From assembly GCA_020353515.1 (NCBI GenBank), contig CP070695.1, positions 4,879,466 to 4,943,465 of the forward strand: a stretch of DNA of 64,000 nucleotides. Reading direction: 5' to 3'. The position numbers and the translations under genes were made by a program. Shown in pieces: positions 18,703 through 27,910 of this stretch (its first letter is position 1; each line of letters begins with the position of its first letter). The DNA comes from Candidatus Heimdallarchaeota archaeon. Its GTDB lineage: Archaea; Asgardarchaeota; Heimdallarchaeia; Hodarchaeales; Hodarchaeaceae. The notes under the pieces are model-generated. The model made no database searches, had not been told where the DNA came from, and saw only the letters and a program-made list of their open reading frames with translations.

Positions 18703-18937
18703 TCGTTTATGTTGATTTCAATTAAAAGAAAGAAAAAAAAAAGATCCATTCTTGATCTATTGAGAGTATATAGATATATATATTTCAAAAAACAGTCGAA
18801 AACATTAAAACAACTCAAATTAGTAATTATTTCTAATTTCTACAGGGAGATGAACCTGTGGAAATCGATCTTTTCCTTGGTAAGAGAAATCTGGAAAAGT
18901 AGTTGGGATATATAATTCATCTAATGGAGATAAAATC

Positions 18938-20128
18938 TTGAAAAAAGTAAGAATTTTGATATTGGCACTCATTTTGCTCATGCCATTAGCCACTCTCTCG
19001 AGTGTCACGGGATCGCGAGATGCTGGGCCAACAAAAGTGAGATTCTCAGCTGGAAAAGCAACAGCTAAGACAAAAGTAGGCGTTGTTTTTGCGACTGGTG
19101 GTCTCGGCGATAAATCTTTTAACGACGCTGGTAAACGAGGAGTAGACCAAGCATTAGCTGATTATCCAGACAATGTCACTGTTAACTGGGTTGAACCTCA
19201 AGACGTCCCAGAGTTTAAGACTTATCAAACTGACTATGCAGAAGATGAAACATACGATTTAATCATTTGCATTGGATTCCTACAGACATCAGCACTTAAT
19301 GAAACCTCAATAACATATCCAGATCAAAATTGGGTTTTAATTGATGATGAAATCAATAGATCTAATATCCAAAACTATCTATTCAAGGAACATGAAGGAT
19401 CCTTCTTAGTTGGTGCTATGGCTGCTATGACGACAGAAACTGGCAAGATAGGGTTTGTTGGTGGAATGGACATTTACCTAATCAATAAATTCTTAGCTGG
19501 TTATAGACAGGGCGCACACTATATCAATGACAGTATTGAGGTTACAGCGGTTTATAGCCCACTCCCCCCTCCCGATTGTTGGAACGACATTCCAAGCGGG
19601 AAGAACATGGGAAAAACACTTATGGGTAAAGATAATGATGTGGTTTTCGCCGCTGCAGGTGGTACAGGTATCGGTGTCTTCCAAGCTGCAGAAGAAGAAG
19701 GTGTCTATGCCATTGGTGTTGACAGTGATCAAGATGGTGAGGCAAAAGGAACAGTCCTTTGTTCCATGCTCAAGCTGGTAGAAACAGCTACCTATAACGC
19801 TATCAATGATACTATTCATGGCACTTGGGAAGCAGGAACAAAAACTCTAGGATTAGCAGAAGAAGGTGTTGGAATCAGCCCAATGACCTATACCAAAACA
19901 GAGAAGGAAACAAATTACACATTTGACGGTGTCTCACTAAGTCGTTGGGATCATGTGATGAATATTAAACAAGACATCATTGATGGCACAATTAAGGTCA
20001 AAGAAACACCTGATTGGGAAAAATTACAGAGAATACAAATGGCCACACCTGGGTTTGAAGGATTATTGGTTGTCTTCATGTTAATTGGACTTGCTGCAAT
20101 CCAAATAAATCGCCGACGACAATCATAA
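18938..20128 (+). CDS. BMP-family substrate-binding protein of a nucleoside ABC transporter
   Basis: 396 residues: a signal peptide (residues 1-25, no lipobox cysteine), a low-complexity linker, then a PnrA/Med-type domain opening KVGVVFATGGLGDKSFNDAG, the typical start of BMP proteins that bind purine nucleosides. The C-terminus carries a TPGFEGLLVVFMLIGL helix followed by NRRRQS, so the protein looks membrane-anchored at the C-terminus, like proteins with archaeal PGF-CTERM-style tails. The ABC ATPase and permease genes follow on the same strand. The TTG start has a GGAGA site upstream. Confidence 0.9.
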   Translation: MKKVRILILALILLMPLATLSSVTGSRDAGPTKVRFSAGKATAKTKVGVVFATGGLGDKSFNDAGKRGVDQALADYPDNVTVNWVEPQDVPEFKTYQTDYAEDETYDLIICIGFLQTSALNETSITYPDQNWVLIDDEINRSNIQNYLFKEHEGSFLVGAMAAMTTETGKIGFVGGMDIYLINKFLAGYRQGAHYINDSIEVTAVYSPLPPPDCWNDIPSGKNMGKTLMGKDNDVVFAAAGGTGIGVFQAAEEEGVYAIGVDSDQDGEAKGTVLCSMLKLVETATYNAINDTIHGTWEAGTKTLGLAEEGVGISPMTYTKTEKETNYTFDGVSLSRWDHVMNIKQDIIDGTIKVKETPDWEKLQRIQMATPGFEGLLVVFMLIGLAAIQINRRRQS

Positions 20129-20157
20129 TCACCAAAAACAATTTAATCTCTCTCCCC

Positions 20158-20168
20158 TCTTTTTTTTT
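20158..20168 (+). terminator. T-tract after the binding-protein gene
   Basis: A run of T (interrupted once by C at its start) follows a pyrimidine-rich stretch 30 bases after the binding-protein stop. T-tracts end transcription in archaea. Partial stopping here would give more binding protein than ATPase and permease, which is usual for ABC importers. This is inference from sequence only. Confidence 0.4.
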
Positions 20169-20217
20169 ATAATTTCTCAAGGTTTGTACATTATTTTTTT
20201 ATAGGAGAACTATCTAA

Positions 20218-21798
20218 TTGACAATCAGCAATCACTCTACTGCCCATTCTACAGACCAATTTGCTGTAAAAATGGTTAATATTGTAAAACAATTTCCTGG
20301 TGTCTTAGCGAATGATCATATCAATCTTGAAATCAAGAGTGGGGAAATTCATGCACTATTGGGAGAGAATGGTGCTGGAAAAACAACTTTAATGAACATT
20401 TTATATGGCCTTTACGGACCAGATGGGAAGGAGGGGAAGATATTCGTTGATGGGAAGGAAGTATCAATTAAACAACCAATGGATGCTATGTCACTCGGCA
20501 TCGGTATGGTACATCAACATTTTATGTTAGTCCCAATCATGACTGTTGCAGAGAATGTTATTCTTGGTTCCGAACCTACATTCAATGGAATTCGGCTTGA
20601 TCAATCGTCAATGAGACGAGAAGTAGCAAGAATCTCTCGTGAATATGGACTTGAAATAGATCCAGACGCCAAAATAGAGAAACTCCCAGTTGGCTTACAA
20701 CAAAGAGTTGAAATTGTTAAAATTCTCTATCGAGGGGCAAATATTCTAATTTTAGATGAACCTACTGCTGTTCTTGTCCCACAAGAAGTAACTGCATTGT
20801 TTAAGACACTACGAATACTACAGCAACAAGGGAAAACTATTATCATTATTACTCACAAATTAAAGGAACCAATGGCTTTAGCTGATCGTATCACTGTCTT
20901 AAGACGGGGTAAATTCATTGGGACAGTTGAGAGTTCGCAGACCTCTCCTGAAGAATTAGCTGAAATGATGATTGGCCGAAAATTATTGAAAATTCAAAAG
21001 AATCCTACTGAGAAAGGTGAGATCATATTAAGAGTACAAGACCTAACTGTGGAAGATGATAGGGGCCAAATTGCCGTTCATGGAGTGAATTTTGATATTC
21101 GGGGTGGAGAAATTCTTGGTATCGCTGGTGTGGTAGGAAATGGCCAATTAGAACTTGTTGAAGCAATTACAGGACTTAGAACCATTTTGAATGGTTCTAT
21201 TCAATTATTAGATTCTAATATAACTGATCTCGGGACTCGGACTATTTATGACCTAGGATTATCATATATTCCGGAAGATCGTCAAAAAACAGGATCTGTT
21301 GGAGCTTTCACAGTAGCAGAGAACCTGATTATTGGATTACATCATCGTAAGAAATGGTACAGGAAAGGATTACTCTCGAAATTTTTAAATTGGGGAAAAG
21401 TATATACTGAATCTAGAGGAATGACGAAGCAATTTGACATAAGAACTCCTTCCATCTTCACTAAAGTTCGTTCTTTAAGTGGTGGTAATCAACAAAAAGT
21501 AATTGTCGCTAGAGAATTGTCCAAAAATCCTTCAGTAGTCCTTGCTGGCCAACCCACGAGGGGATTGGACGTTGGGGTGATTGAATATGTCCATAGAAGA
21601 CTCATAGAAATGAGAGATGAAGGAAAAGCTGTGTTATTAGTCTCTAGTGATTTAGATGAATTATTAACGTTATCAGACCGCATTGCTGTGATGTATGAAG
21701 GAGAAATAATATCCTATGAAGACCCTCAAAATACAAGTGAACAAAGACTTGGATTGTTAATGGCAGGGCATGTAGATAAAATCAATTCGATAAATTAA
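20218..21798 (+). CDS. Nucleoside ABC transporter, double ATP-binding subunit
   Basis: 526 residues with two ABC domains in one chain, as in the sugar (RbsA) and nucleoside (NupA/YufO) importers. Domain 1 has Walker A LLGENGAGKTTLMNIL and Walker B ILILDEPTAVL, but a weak signature (LPVGLQQRVEI). Domain 2 has a degenerate Walker A (GVVGNGQLELV), a good signature (LSGGNQQKVIVARE) and the family's altered Walker B (LAGQPTRGLDVG). It drives uptake with the binding protein and the fused permease on either side. TTG start with GGAG ten bases upstream. Confidence 0.94.
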   Translation: MTISNHSTAHSTDQFAVKMVNIVKQFPGVLANDHINLEIKSGEIHALLGENGAGKTTLMNILYGLYGPDGKEGKIFVDGKEVSIKQPMDAMSLGIGMVHQHFMLVPIMTVAENVILGSEPTFNGIRLDQSSMRREVARISREYGLEIDPDAKIEKLPVGLQQRVEIVKILYRGANILILDEPTAVLVPQEVTALFKTLRILQQQGKTIIIITHKLKEPMALADRITVLRRGKFIGTVESSQTSPEELAEMMIGRKLLKIQKNPTEKGEIILRVQDLTVEDDRGQIAVHGVNFDIRGGEILGIAGVVGNGQLELVEAITGLRTILNGSIQLLDSNITDLGTRTIYDLGLSYIPEDRQKTGSVGAFTVAENLIIGLHHRKKWYRKGLLSKFLNWGKVYTESRGMTKQFDIRTPSIFTKVRSLSGGNQQKVIVARELSKNPSVVLAGQPTRGLDVGVIEYVHRRLIEMRDEGKAVLLVSSDLDELLTLSDRIAVMYEGEIISYEDPQNTSEQRLGLLMAGHVDKINSIN

Positions 21799-21799
21799 T

Positions 21800-24718
21800 G
21801 TGATTTTTATGACTGAACCCATCTTAGTAGCAGACCAAGAACGAAGATCATGGCAAGAGATACTTAGTGATATAGGGAATCGAATTGCCGTTCCTATTAT
21901 TTCTATACTCTTAGCTTTCATATTAGGCATATTTACATTCCTTTTTATGGGATATGACCCCATTTTTGCGCTTTATACAATTACTCTTGGGATGTTCACG
22001 CTTGAAAACTTACCTGACATCCTATTTTTTGCCACACCACTTATTTTTACAGGTCTTTCTGTCGCAGTAGCTTTTAGAGCTGGAATGTTCAACATTGGAG
22101 CTGAGGGTCAATTGTATTTCGGCGCCTTCATCACAGCATTAGTAGGATTTGGCTTAAATCGGTACTTAGGAATCGAATTTGAAAAAATTTTTAGTGGGTT
22201 TCTTGGCGCAGAGATTGGTGCGCTTTTAGCAGCATTGATAATGATTCCTCTACTGATGATAGTAGGAGCTGTTGGTGGGGCCCTTTGGGCACTGGTTCCC
22301 GCAATATTAAAAGCCAGGGGTGTTCACGAAGTAATTACTACAATCATGATGAATTATGTCGCACTCTTCCTCATGTTATTTTTTGTGGGAGACATATCTT
22401 CTCCTTTCACAGAAGAATATGGTGGTGGAAATTTAGCCCCACAGACACCATTAATTGCTTCAGCAGGAAAAATGCCTACTATTTTAGACAAGTCGGTATC
22501 TGATCTTCACTGGGGGTTTATTTTTGGTATATTAGCATGCATTGTCATTTTTATTATTTTATGGAAAACTCAAATTGGATATGAAGCAAGAGCAGTAGGA
22601 CATAATCCAGATGCAGCGAGATATGGAGGAATAAGTGTCCCAAGAACCTACATCAAAATTATGTTGATATCAGGAGCTCTTGCGGGACTTGCAGGAGCAT
22701 TGGAAATAATGGGATTCCATTATCGCTTTATTGCTGGTTTCAGTGCTGGATATGGCTTTGATGGTATCGCAGTAGCATTAATAGGAGGAAATCATCCGTT
22801 TGGAGTCATTTTCGGCGCCATCCTCTTTGGATGGCTTAAGGATGCAGGTACAGCTCTACAGGTAGCCGGAATTCCAAGAGACGTTGCAAATACGTTGAAA
22901 GGTGTTATTGTCTTCTTTGTTGCTATCCCCTTGCTCTCAATGTCGATTGTTACTTATTTAGGTAAAACTACCCAAGGTGATTGGTTAAAAGAAAAAGGAA
23001 ACGATCTAGTTACGCTGATTAGAAATTCAATTCAATCAGATATGAAATCATATCTAATTCCAATTGGACTGATAATATACTTCGTTATTTACACTCAAAT
23101 TGATCCTTGGATGAACATGTTAGTTAGGACAATTTATCTCATATTATTTGAGAGTTATTTAATACGTCCAATCTACATATTCCAACCAATTCTAAGCACT
23201 GTTTTCTTTTGTTTAACCATCTTATTTTATTTTCTGCTTAAAAAGAAAGATTATTGGAGTAATATCTCTAATAATTTGTTTATTCTAGTCATAATTTTTC
23301 AAGGATTTGTGGAATTCATTTTCCTCATTGAACTATTTGGACAAGATCTTGTTCTTTTTGGATTATTTACTCTAACAATAAGTTCTATATGCTTCTTTGA
23401 ATGGCTAGCTCGTGAAAAAAAGGATAAGTTGCTGGCTCTTGGAGAAATACAGCTTCCATCCAACAAAAAACCAATACTGGTTTACTTAATTCCTTCTTTA
23501 TTTTTCTTGGTTCTGACAATTATTATGATAATATTTGGTTCAACTAGTTTTCCAATCACCGTTAATCTATTCTTTTTTACCTTAGACGACTTTGGAACAG
23601 CACTTGGAATGATAGGAGCTTTAATACTAATTGTAAGTATATTAGCATTTCGAAAAGTCACCTTACCCCGAGATCGTTCAAAAGTATTCTTTTTACCCTA
23701 CATATTCATTCTTCTTGTATTCATCTGTGGGCTTCAAACTTCATATTTTATATTCGAAACTGACCCTTTCCTATTAATGTCAATGACCTTGAGCATAGCT
23801 GCTCCAATTGGGTTTGCATCCTTGGGAGGAATGTTTTCTGAAAAATCAGGAGTTGTTAACATCGGCCTTGAAGGCATGCTTCTGAGTGGAGCCTTTGTAG
23901 CTGTTTGGCTCACTTCAATAACAGGGGATCCTTGGATCGGTGTTTTAGGAGCAATCGTTGGTGGGGCATTGATGGGTCTTTTACACGCAATTGCATCAAT
24001 CAAATATCGTGCTGATCAGGTTGTCGTAGGAGTAGCAATCAACATTGTTGCTAGCGCAATTACTACACTGGGATTATTTGTCGTTTGGGGCGTTCGTGGA
24101 ACTAGTCCACGTGTGGCTAGAATTGATAATATTAAAATACCATTTTTAGAGGAAGTCCCAATTATTGGAGAATTTCTGCATGATCTCGCTGGTGGATCCC
24201 CAGGTATTGACCCCATGGTTATAATCTTCATTATACTGATATTTGTGTCAGCATGGGTTATTCAGCGAACCTCCTTTGGACTCAGAGTTCGGGCTGTAGG
24301 AGAACATCCCCGTGCAGCTGATACACTCGGTATTAATGTCTATTATCTACGGTACGTTTGTGTTGTACTATCAGGTGTTTTCGCAGCTCTTGGAGGTGCA
24401 GCCTTAACTTTAGGTGACTCCCCAATTTTTAGACAAAACATGTCATCTGGTAGAGGATTTGTAGCTCTTGCTGCATTGATCTTTGGAGGCTGGAGTCCGA
24501 TTGGGGCCGCCTTGGCGAGTTTATTATTTGGATTTGCGTACGCTTTTCGATTCCAATTGGAGGCAGCAGGTGTTGGGTGGATTGTATGGGGTTTACACCT
24601 TGAAAAATTAACTCCTACAATGCCCTATCTAATAACAATTGTTGCTGTTGCAGCCATTGCCAAACGAATGAGACCCCCCGCAGCAGATGGGATTCCATAC
24701 ATAAAAGAAGGCGGATAA
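21800..24718 (+). CDS. Fused nucleoside ABC transporter permease (two permease domains in one chain)
   Basis: 972 residues. Residues about 30-395 form one BPD_transp_2 permease (GMFNIGAEGQLYFGAF, then GHNPDAARYGGI), matching YufP/NupP. Residues about 659-972 form a second one (GVVNIGLEGMLLSGAF, then GEHPRAADTLGINVYYLRYV), matching YufQ/NupQ. These are normally two proteins. Between them lies a stretch of about 260 residues with some seven or eight further hydrophobic segments and no recognised family. The GTG start directly follows the ATPase stop; an ATG three codons later is an alternative. Frame is unbroken. Confidence 0.92.
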   Translation: MIFMTEPILVADQERRSWQEILSDIGNRIAVPIISILLAFILGIFTFLFMGYDPIFALYTITLGMFTLENLPDILFFATPLIFTGLSVAVAFRAGMFNIGAEGQLYFGAFITALVGFGLNRYLGIEFEKIFSGFLGAEIGALLAALIMIPLLMIVGAVGGALWALVPAILKARGVHEVITTIMMNYVALFLMLFFVGDISSPFTEEYGGGNLAPQTPLIASAGKMPTILDKSVSDLHWGFIFGILACIVIFIILWKTQIGYEARAVGHNPDAARYGGISVPRTYIKIMLISGALAGLAGALEIMGFHYRFIAGFSAGYGFDGIAVALIGGNHPFGVIFGAILFGWLKDAGTALQVAGIPRDVANTLKGVIVFFVAIPLLSMSIVTYLGKTTQGDWLKEKGNDLVTLIRNSIQSDMKSYLIPIGLIIYFVIYTQIDPWMNMLVRTIYLILFESYLIRPIYIFQPILSTVFFCLTILFYFLLKKKDYWSNISNNLFILVIIFQGFVEFIFLIELFGQDLVLFGLFTLTISSICFFEWLAREKKDKLLALGEIQLPSNKKPILVYLIPSLFFLVLTIIMIIFGSTSFPITVNLFFFTLDDFGTALGMIGALILIVSILAFRKVTLPRDRSKVFFLPYIFILLVFICGLQTSYFIFETDPFLLMSMTLSIAAPIGFASLGGMFSEKSGVVNIGLEGMLLSGAFVAVWLTSITGDPWIGVLGAIVGGALMGLLHAIASIKYRADQVVVGVAINIVASAITTLGLFVVWGVRGTSPRVARIDNIKIPFLEEVPIIGEFLHDLAGGSPGIDPMVIIFIILIFVSAWVIQRTSFGLRVRAVGEHPRAADTLGINVYYLRYVCVVLSGVFAALGGAALTLGDSPIFRQNMSSGRGFVALAALIFGGWSPIGAALASLLFGFAYAFRFQLEAAGVGWIVWGLHLEKLTPTMPYLITIVAVAAIAKRMRPPAADGIPYIKEGG

Positions 24719-24759
24719 ATCATCAAGACATTATCCCACCTTCCCAATAACAACTTAAT

Positions 24760-25503
24760 TTATGGTTCTAAAGCTTCTATCGCCGCAATGGTACATTCAA
24801 TGGACTTTTGAACCCCTAGTTCGAAAATCTTTTTATTTTTTTCAACATCACCAGTATAGATATTCACTCTATCTTCTAAATTCCCATCAGAAGTCAAAAT
24901 TACCCCTGTTTCGATTTTTTTATTTGATCCAAAAATAAATAATGTTGAAGATTCCATTTCAACACATACAGCCCCATTGGGAGTATATTTTGTATAATGG
25001 TTTGTTTCATCTGAATAATATATGTCAGTAGACCAGACTATTCCTGTATTATATGAAACACCGAGATTGCTTGCAGCTGTACACAAAGCTTGATAGATTC
25101 TAGGTGTGGCAACAGCTGGCACCTCTAGTGGTGCTAATTGGGATGAAGTTCCCTCATCTCGGATTGCGGAATGTGGTATAAATAATGAACCAATACCCAT
25201 ATCATTCCCACCAATTAAAGCCGCTGTTGAACCTACTCTTATAAAAAATCTTCCCCCAGCACGAAATGCTTCTTCTAACACGATTGCTGTACTAGGACAA
25301 CCCATTCCTGTCGTTAATACTGTTACAGGGATATATTTCTTCGGGGTTTTTCCTTTATACGCCACAAGGCCACGATGATCAGCTGAAAGGTGGGATTCTT
25401 GTAAATAACTAGCAATGATTGGAACCCTATCAGGATTACCGCTTATCAAACAAAATTTGTCCACTTTTTTTAATTTGATATGAGGCTGCTTACTCAAAGT
25501 CAT
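24760..25503 (-). CDS. Nucleoside phosphorylase, uridine/purine type
   Basis: 247 residues of the PNP_UDP_1 family. Visible are the early GNPDRVPIIASYL segment, the phosphate-site region GCPSTAIVLEEAFRAGG, the RVGSTAALIGG strand-turn and the ribose-binding CVEMESSTLFIFG. The order and wording are closer to uridine phosphorylase than to hexameric purine enzymes, but specificity is not certain. It would split imported nucleosides into base and ribose-1-phosphate. It is convergent with the transporter. Its ATG (25501-25503) has AGGATG upstream and shares two bases with the ATG of the divergent gene. Confidence 0.88.
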   Translation of the reverse strand: MTLSKQPHIKLKKVDKFCLISGNPDRVPIIASYLQESHLSADHRGLVAYKGKTPKKYIPVTVLTTGMGCPSTAIVLEEAFRAGGRFFIRVGSTAALIGGNDMGIGSLFIPHSAIRDEGTSSQLAPLEVPAVATPRIYQALCTAASNLGVSYNTGIVWSTDIYYSDETNHYTKYTPNGAVCVEMESSTLFIFGSNKKIETGVILTSDGNLEDRVNIYTGDVEKNKKIFELGVQKSIECTIAAIEALEP

Positions 25504-26824
25504 GATTTCATCATCCTTGACAGTTATTCAGAGCGAAAACAAGTTTTTTAAAAAAATAATTCAACTTGGTTCTAGTGTGAATGGTATGGAAATTGTTGTC
25601 ATTCCCTTTTTTTCTCCTGTTTCCAATGAGAAAACACGATCAAAACTTATCTCTAATATTTCATCAACTGGAATACGTATTTATAGCACATTGGAGTATC
25701 TTGATGCATTTAAGAGTCTCGAAATGAAAGAGAATTTTCTTGAACATCGATTATTTCTTTTCGTTGGTACTGGAGGGACTGAAAACGCTATTGCTGACTT
25801 TATTACCAAATTGGAAGAAAAAAAACGTATTATTTTATTGAGTTATAATCTTAACAACTCTCTCCCCGCTGCAATGGAAGCGCGCACTTTTCTCACCCAA
25901 AAAGGGTATCCAACACGAATTCAACATGGAACAATGGATAAAATAATTGATTATTTAACACGACATCAAAAATATGTCAAGATTCTTGAGAAGCTCACAT
26001 CAGCAAGAATTGGTTTAGTAGGAACATCTTCGGAATGGCTTATAGCATCTCAAGTGGATGAGGAACAAGTTAGCAAGAATTGGGGGACACAATTTGTCCA
26101 TATTCCTATTTCAAATTTGATTCAAAAAATAGATAAGGGCGCTATTACTCTGGGAAAGATAGGACAACAATTCATTGATCAAGCGACAAACTGTAGTATA
26201 AGTAAAGATGAAGTTCAAGCTGCTGAAATTGTCCTATCAGCCCTTACTAAACTCTATCATAAATATAATTTGTCAGCAATTTCTGTGGAATGCTTTACAT
26301 TCGTCTTAGAAACTGACATCACATCATGCTTTGCATTATCCTATTTAAATGACCAAGGTATGATAGCAGGATGTGAAGGGGATCTTCCTACGACATTTAC
26401 CATGTTAGTCTCACATTTAATCTGTGGAAAACCTGTTTTTATGGCGAATGTCGTTGACATAAATGATGAAACAAATACTGTAAAGTTAGCTCATTGTACC
26501 ATCCCTATACGAATGGTAACTAATTATTCAATAATATCACATTTTGAAACAAACAAGAGTGTGGCAATTCGGGGATCTCTTCCTGAAGAGCAAATAGTGA
26601 CAATACTTAAAGTAGGTGGGAGTAATCTTTCAAAATGGTGGGTTGCAAAAGGATGTATTACGAAGAATCTTGCTAATAACGCAGCCTGTCGAACTCATGT
26701 TGAAGTCAAATTAGATCGCTCTGTTGAGTATTTTCTTCAAGGATCGATTGCAAATCACCATTGTCTTCTCCTTGGGGATTATGTTGAAGAGATTACTGAA
26801 TTTTTGCAATTCTCCTTGGGTTGA
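25502..26824 (+). CDS. L-fucose/L-arabinose isomerase-like protein
   Basis: 440 residues. The C-terminal half resembles the fucose/arabinose isomerase fold: CFTFVLETDITSC, GCEGDLPTTFTMLVSHLICG and a late ANHHC histidine give plausible metal ligands (Glu near 260, Glu near 291, His near 418). The N-terminal half is less clear, with Rossmann-like segments. A sugar or sugar-phosphate isomerase is likely; the substrate is unknown. It is divergent from the nucleoside phosphorylase with zero spacing, which suggests a linked role in handling the pentose from nucleosides. No ribosome site before the ATG, so leaderless start is possible. Confidence 0.65.
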   Translation: MISSSLTVIQSENKFFKKIIQLGSSVNGMEIVVIPFFSPVSNEKTRSKLISNISSTGIRIYSTLEYLDAFKSLEMKENFLEHRLFLFVGTGGTENAIADFITKLEEKKRIILLSYNLNNSLPAAMEARTFLTQKGYPTRIQHGTMDKIIDYLTRHQKYVKILEKLTSARIGLVGTSSEWLIASQVDEEQVSKNWGTQFVHIPISNLIQKIDKGAITLGKIGQQFIDQATNCSISKDEVQAAEIVLSALTKLYHKYNLSAISVECFTFVLETDITSCFALSYLNDQGMIAGCEGDLPTTFTMLVSHLICGKPVFMANVVDINDETNTVKLAHCTIPIRMVTNYSIISHFETNKSVAIRGSLPEEQIVTILKVGGSNLSKWWVAKGCITKNLANNAACRTHVEVKLDRSVEYFLQGSIANHHCLLLGDYVEEITEFLQFSLG

Positions 26825-26859
26825 TTTATTTATCTATCTACCTTAACCTCGGGGATTAT

Positions 26860-27876
26860 TTAATTTCTCTGTGTTAATAGTCCTTGCTTTTTTAACCAGG
26901 ACACAGCGTTATGGACTGATGATCCGAAATCAACTGTAGGATTAAATCCTAGTTCCTTTTTGGCTTTTGAATTTATGTAGCTTCGACTAGTTTGTAATTT
27001 TTTGACTGCATTCGGATAAAGAATGAAATTTTTCACTCCTCGGATTTTATAATAAACTCTGAATAAAGGAACACCTATTCTTGCAAGAAAAACAGGGATA
27101 TGATAAGTTGATGATTTTAACCCAAGACTATTGCATATGGTTTTAACTACTTCATTCCAAGTTTGAGCTTGATTTGATGCAAGATTATATATTTGACCTA
27201 TTGATTTTTCTGGCTTTTCAATGATTTTAATGAAACCTTGTACAATATCTTCAATATCTGTCCAGTGTATGGTTCCTTTACCTGACCCTGGAAGAAATTT
27301 CGGAAGTAAAATGAGTTTCTTTTCAACAGCTAGTATTAAATCAGTAAATGGAAAACAATCCCCAAATCCAATGACACCAGTTGGCCTTGCGATAGTCAGA
27401 GGAAATCCCCGCCGTTCTTGCATTTCTATTAGAATTTTTTCAGCTTCCATTTTAGTTTTACCATAGATCTCATCAGGATTATAATCTGATTCTTCTGTAC
27501 CATTTATGACTTTTCCTAGAGCTTCAGTGGTAGAACAATATACAAAATGCTGAATTTGACCATCTAGACACGCTTCTGCTAATTTTTGAGTAGCTACAAC
27601 ATTACGGGAGAAGAGTATATCTTCTGGGGCACGATTCCAGTTTTTATAAGGAGAAGCAAAGTGAACCACAATATCCATGCCCTCTACAGCAGATCCAAAA
27701 GTTGTGAAATCCGTTAAATCAAAATCAATGAATTTAACATTAAATTTTTCTAAGTCCTCAATATTAGAACTTTTTCTTACAGCACTATAAACATCATAAT
27801 CGGTTCTCTCTGCAATTAACGCTTGTACAAATGCGTTACCTATAAATCCAGTGGCCCCTGTTACAAGGATTTTCAT
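26860..27876 (-). CDS. NAD-dependent epimerase/dehydratase (extended SDR)
   Basis: 338 residues. N-terminal nucleotide-binding motif TGATGFIGNAF, catalytic tyrosine-lysine pair in YGKTKMEAEK (Tyr about 140) and a serine in the CSTTEAL strand, all as in extended SDRs such as nucleotide-sugar epimerases or 3-beta-hydroxysteroid-dehydrogenase-like enzymes. The ARPTGVIGFGD segment is typical too. Substrate unknown. It ends close to the isomerase gene tail to tail and is followed upstream by ThiI on the same strand with a 34-base gap. Confidence 0.87.
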   Translation of the reverse strand: MKILVTGATGFIGNAFVQALIAERTDYDVYSAVRKSSNIEDLEKFNVKFIDFDLTDFTTFGSAVEGMDIVVHFASPYKNWNRAPEDILFSRNVVATQKLAEACLDGQIQHFVYCSTTEALGKVINGTEESDYNPDEIYGKTKMEAEKILIEMQERRGFPLTIARPTGVIGFGDCFPFTDLILAVEKKLILLPKFLPGSGKGTIHWTDIEDIVQGFIKIIEKPEKSIGQIYNLASNQAQTWNEVVKTICNSLGLKSSTYHIPVFLARIGVPLFRVYYKIRGVKNFILYPNAVKKLQTSRSYINSKAKKELGFNPTVDFGSSVHNAVSWLKKQGLLTQRN

Positions 27877-27910
27877 TAGAATCGAAAAAAAGACTTATGA
27901 ATGACATTAA

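Noticed and set aside
18709..18915. 68-codon frame before the BMP-type gene
   Set aside because: Low-complexity K/I/L-rich sequence with no ribosome site, in an AT-rich leader region that also holds the TATA-like element of the binding-protein gene.
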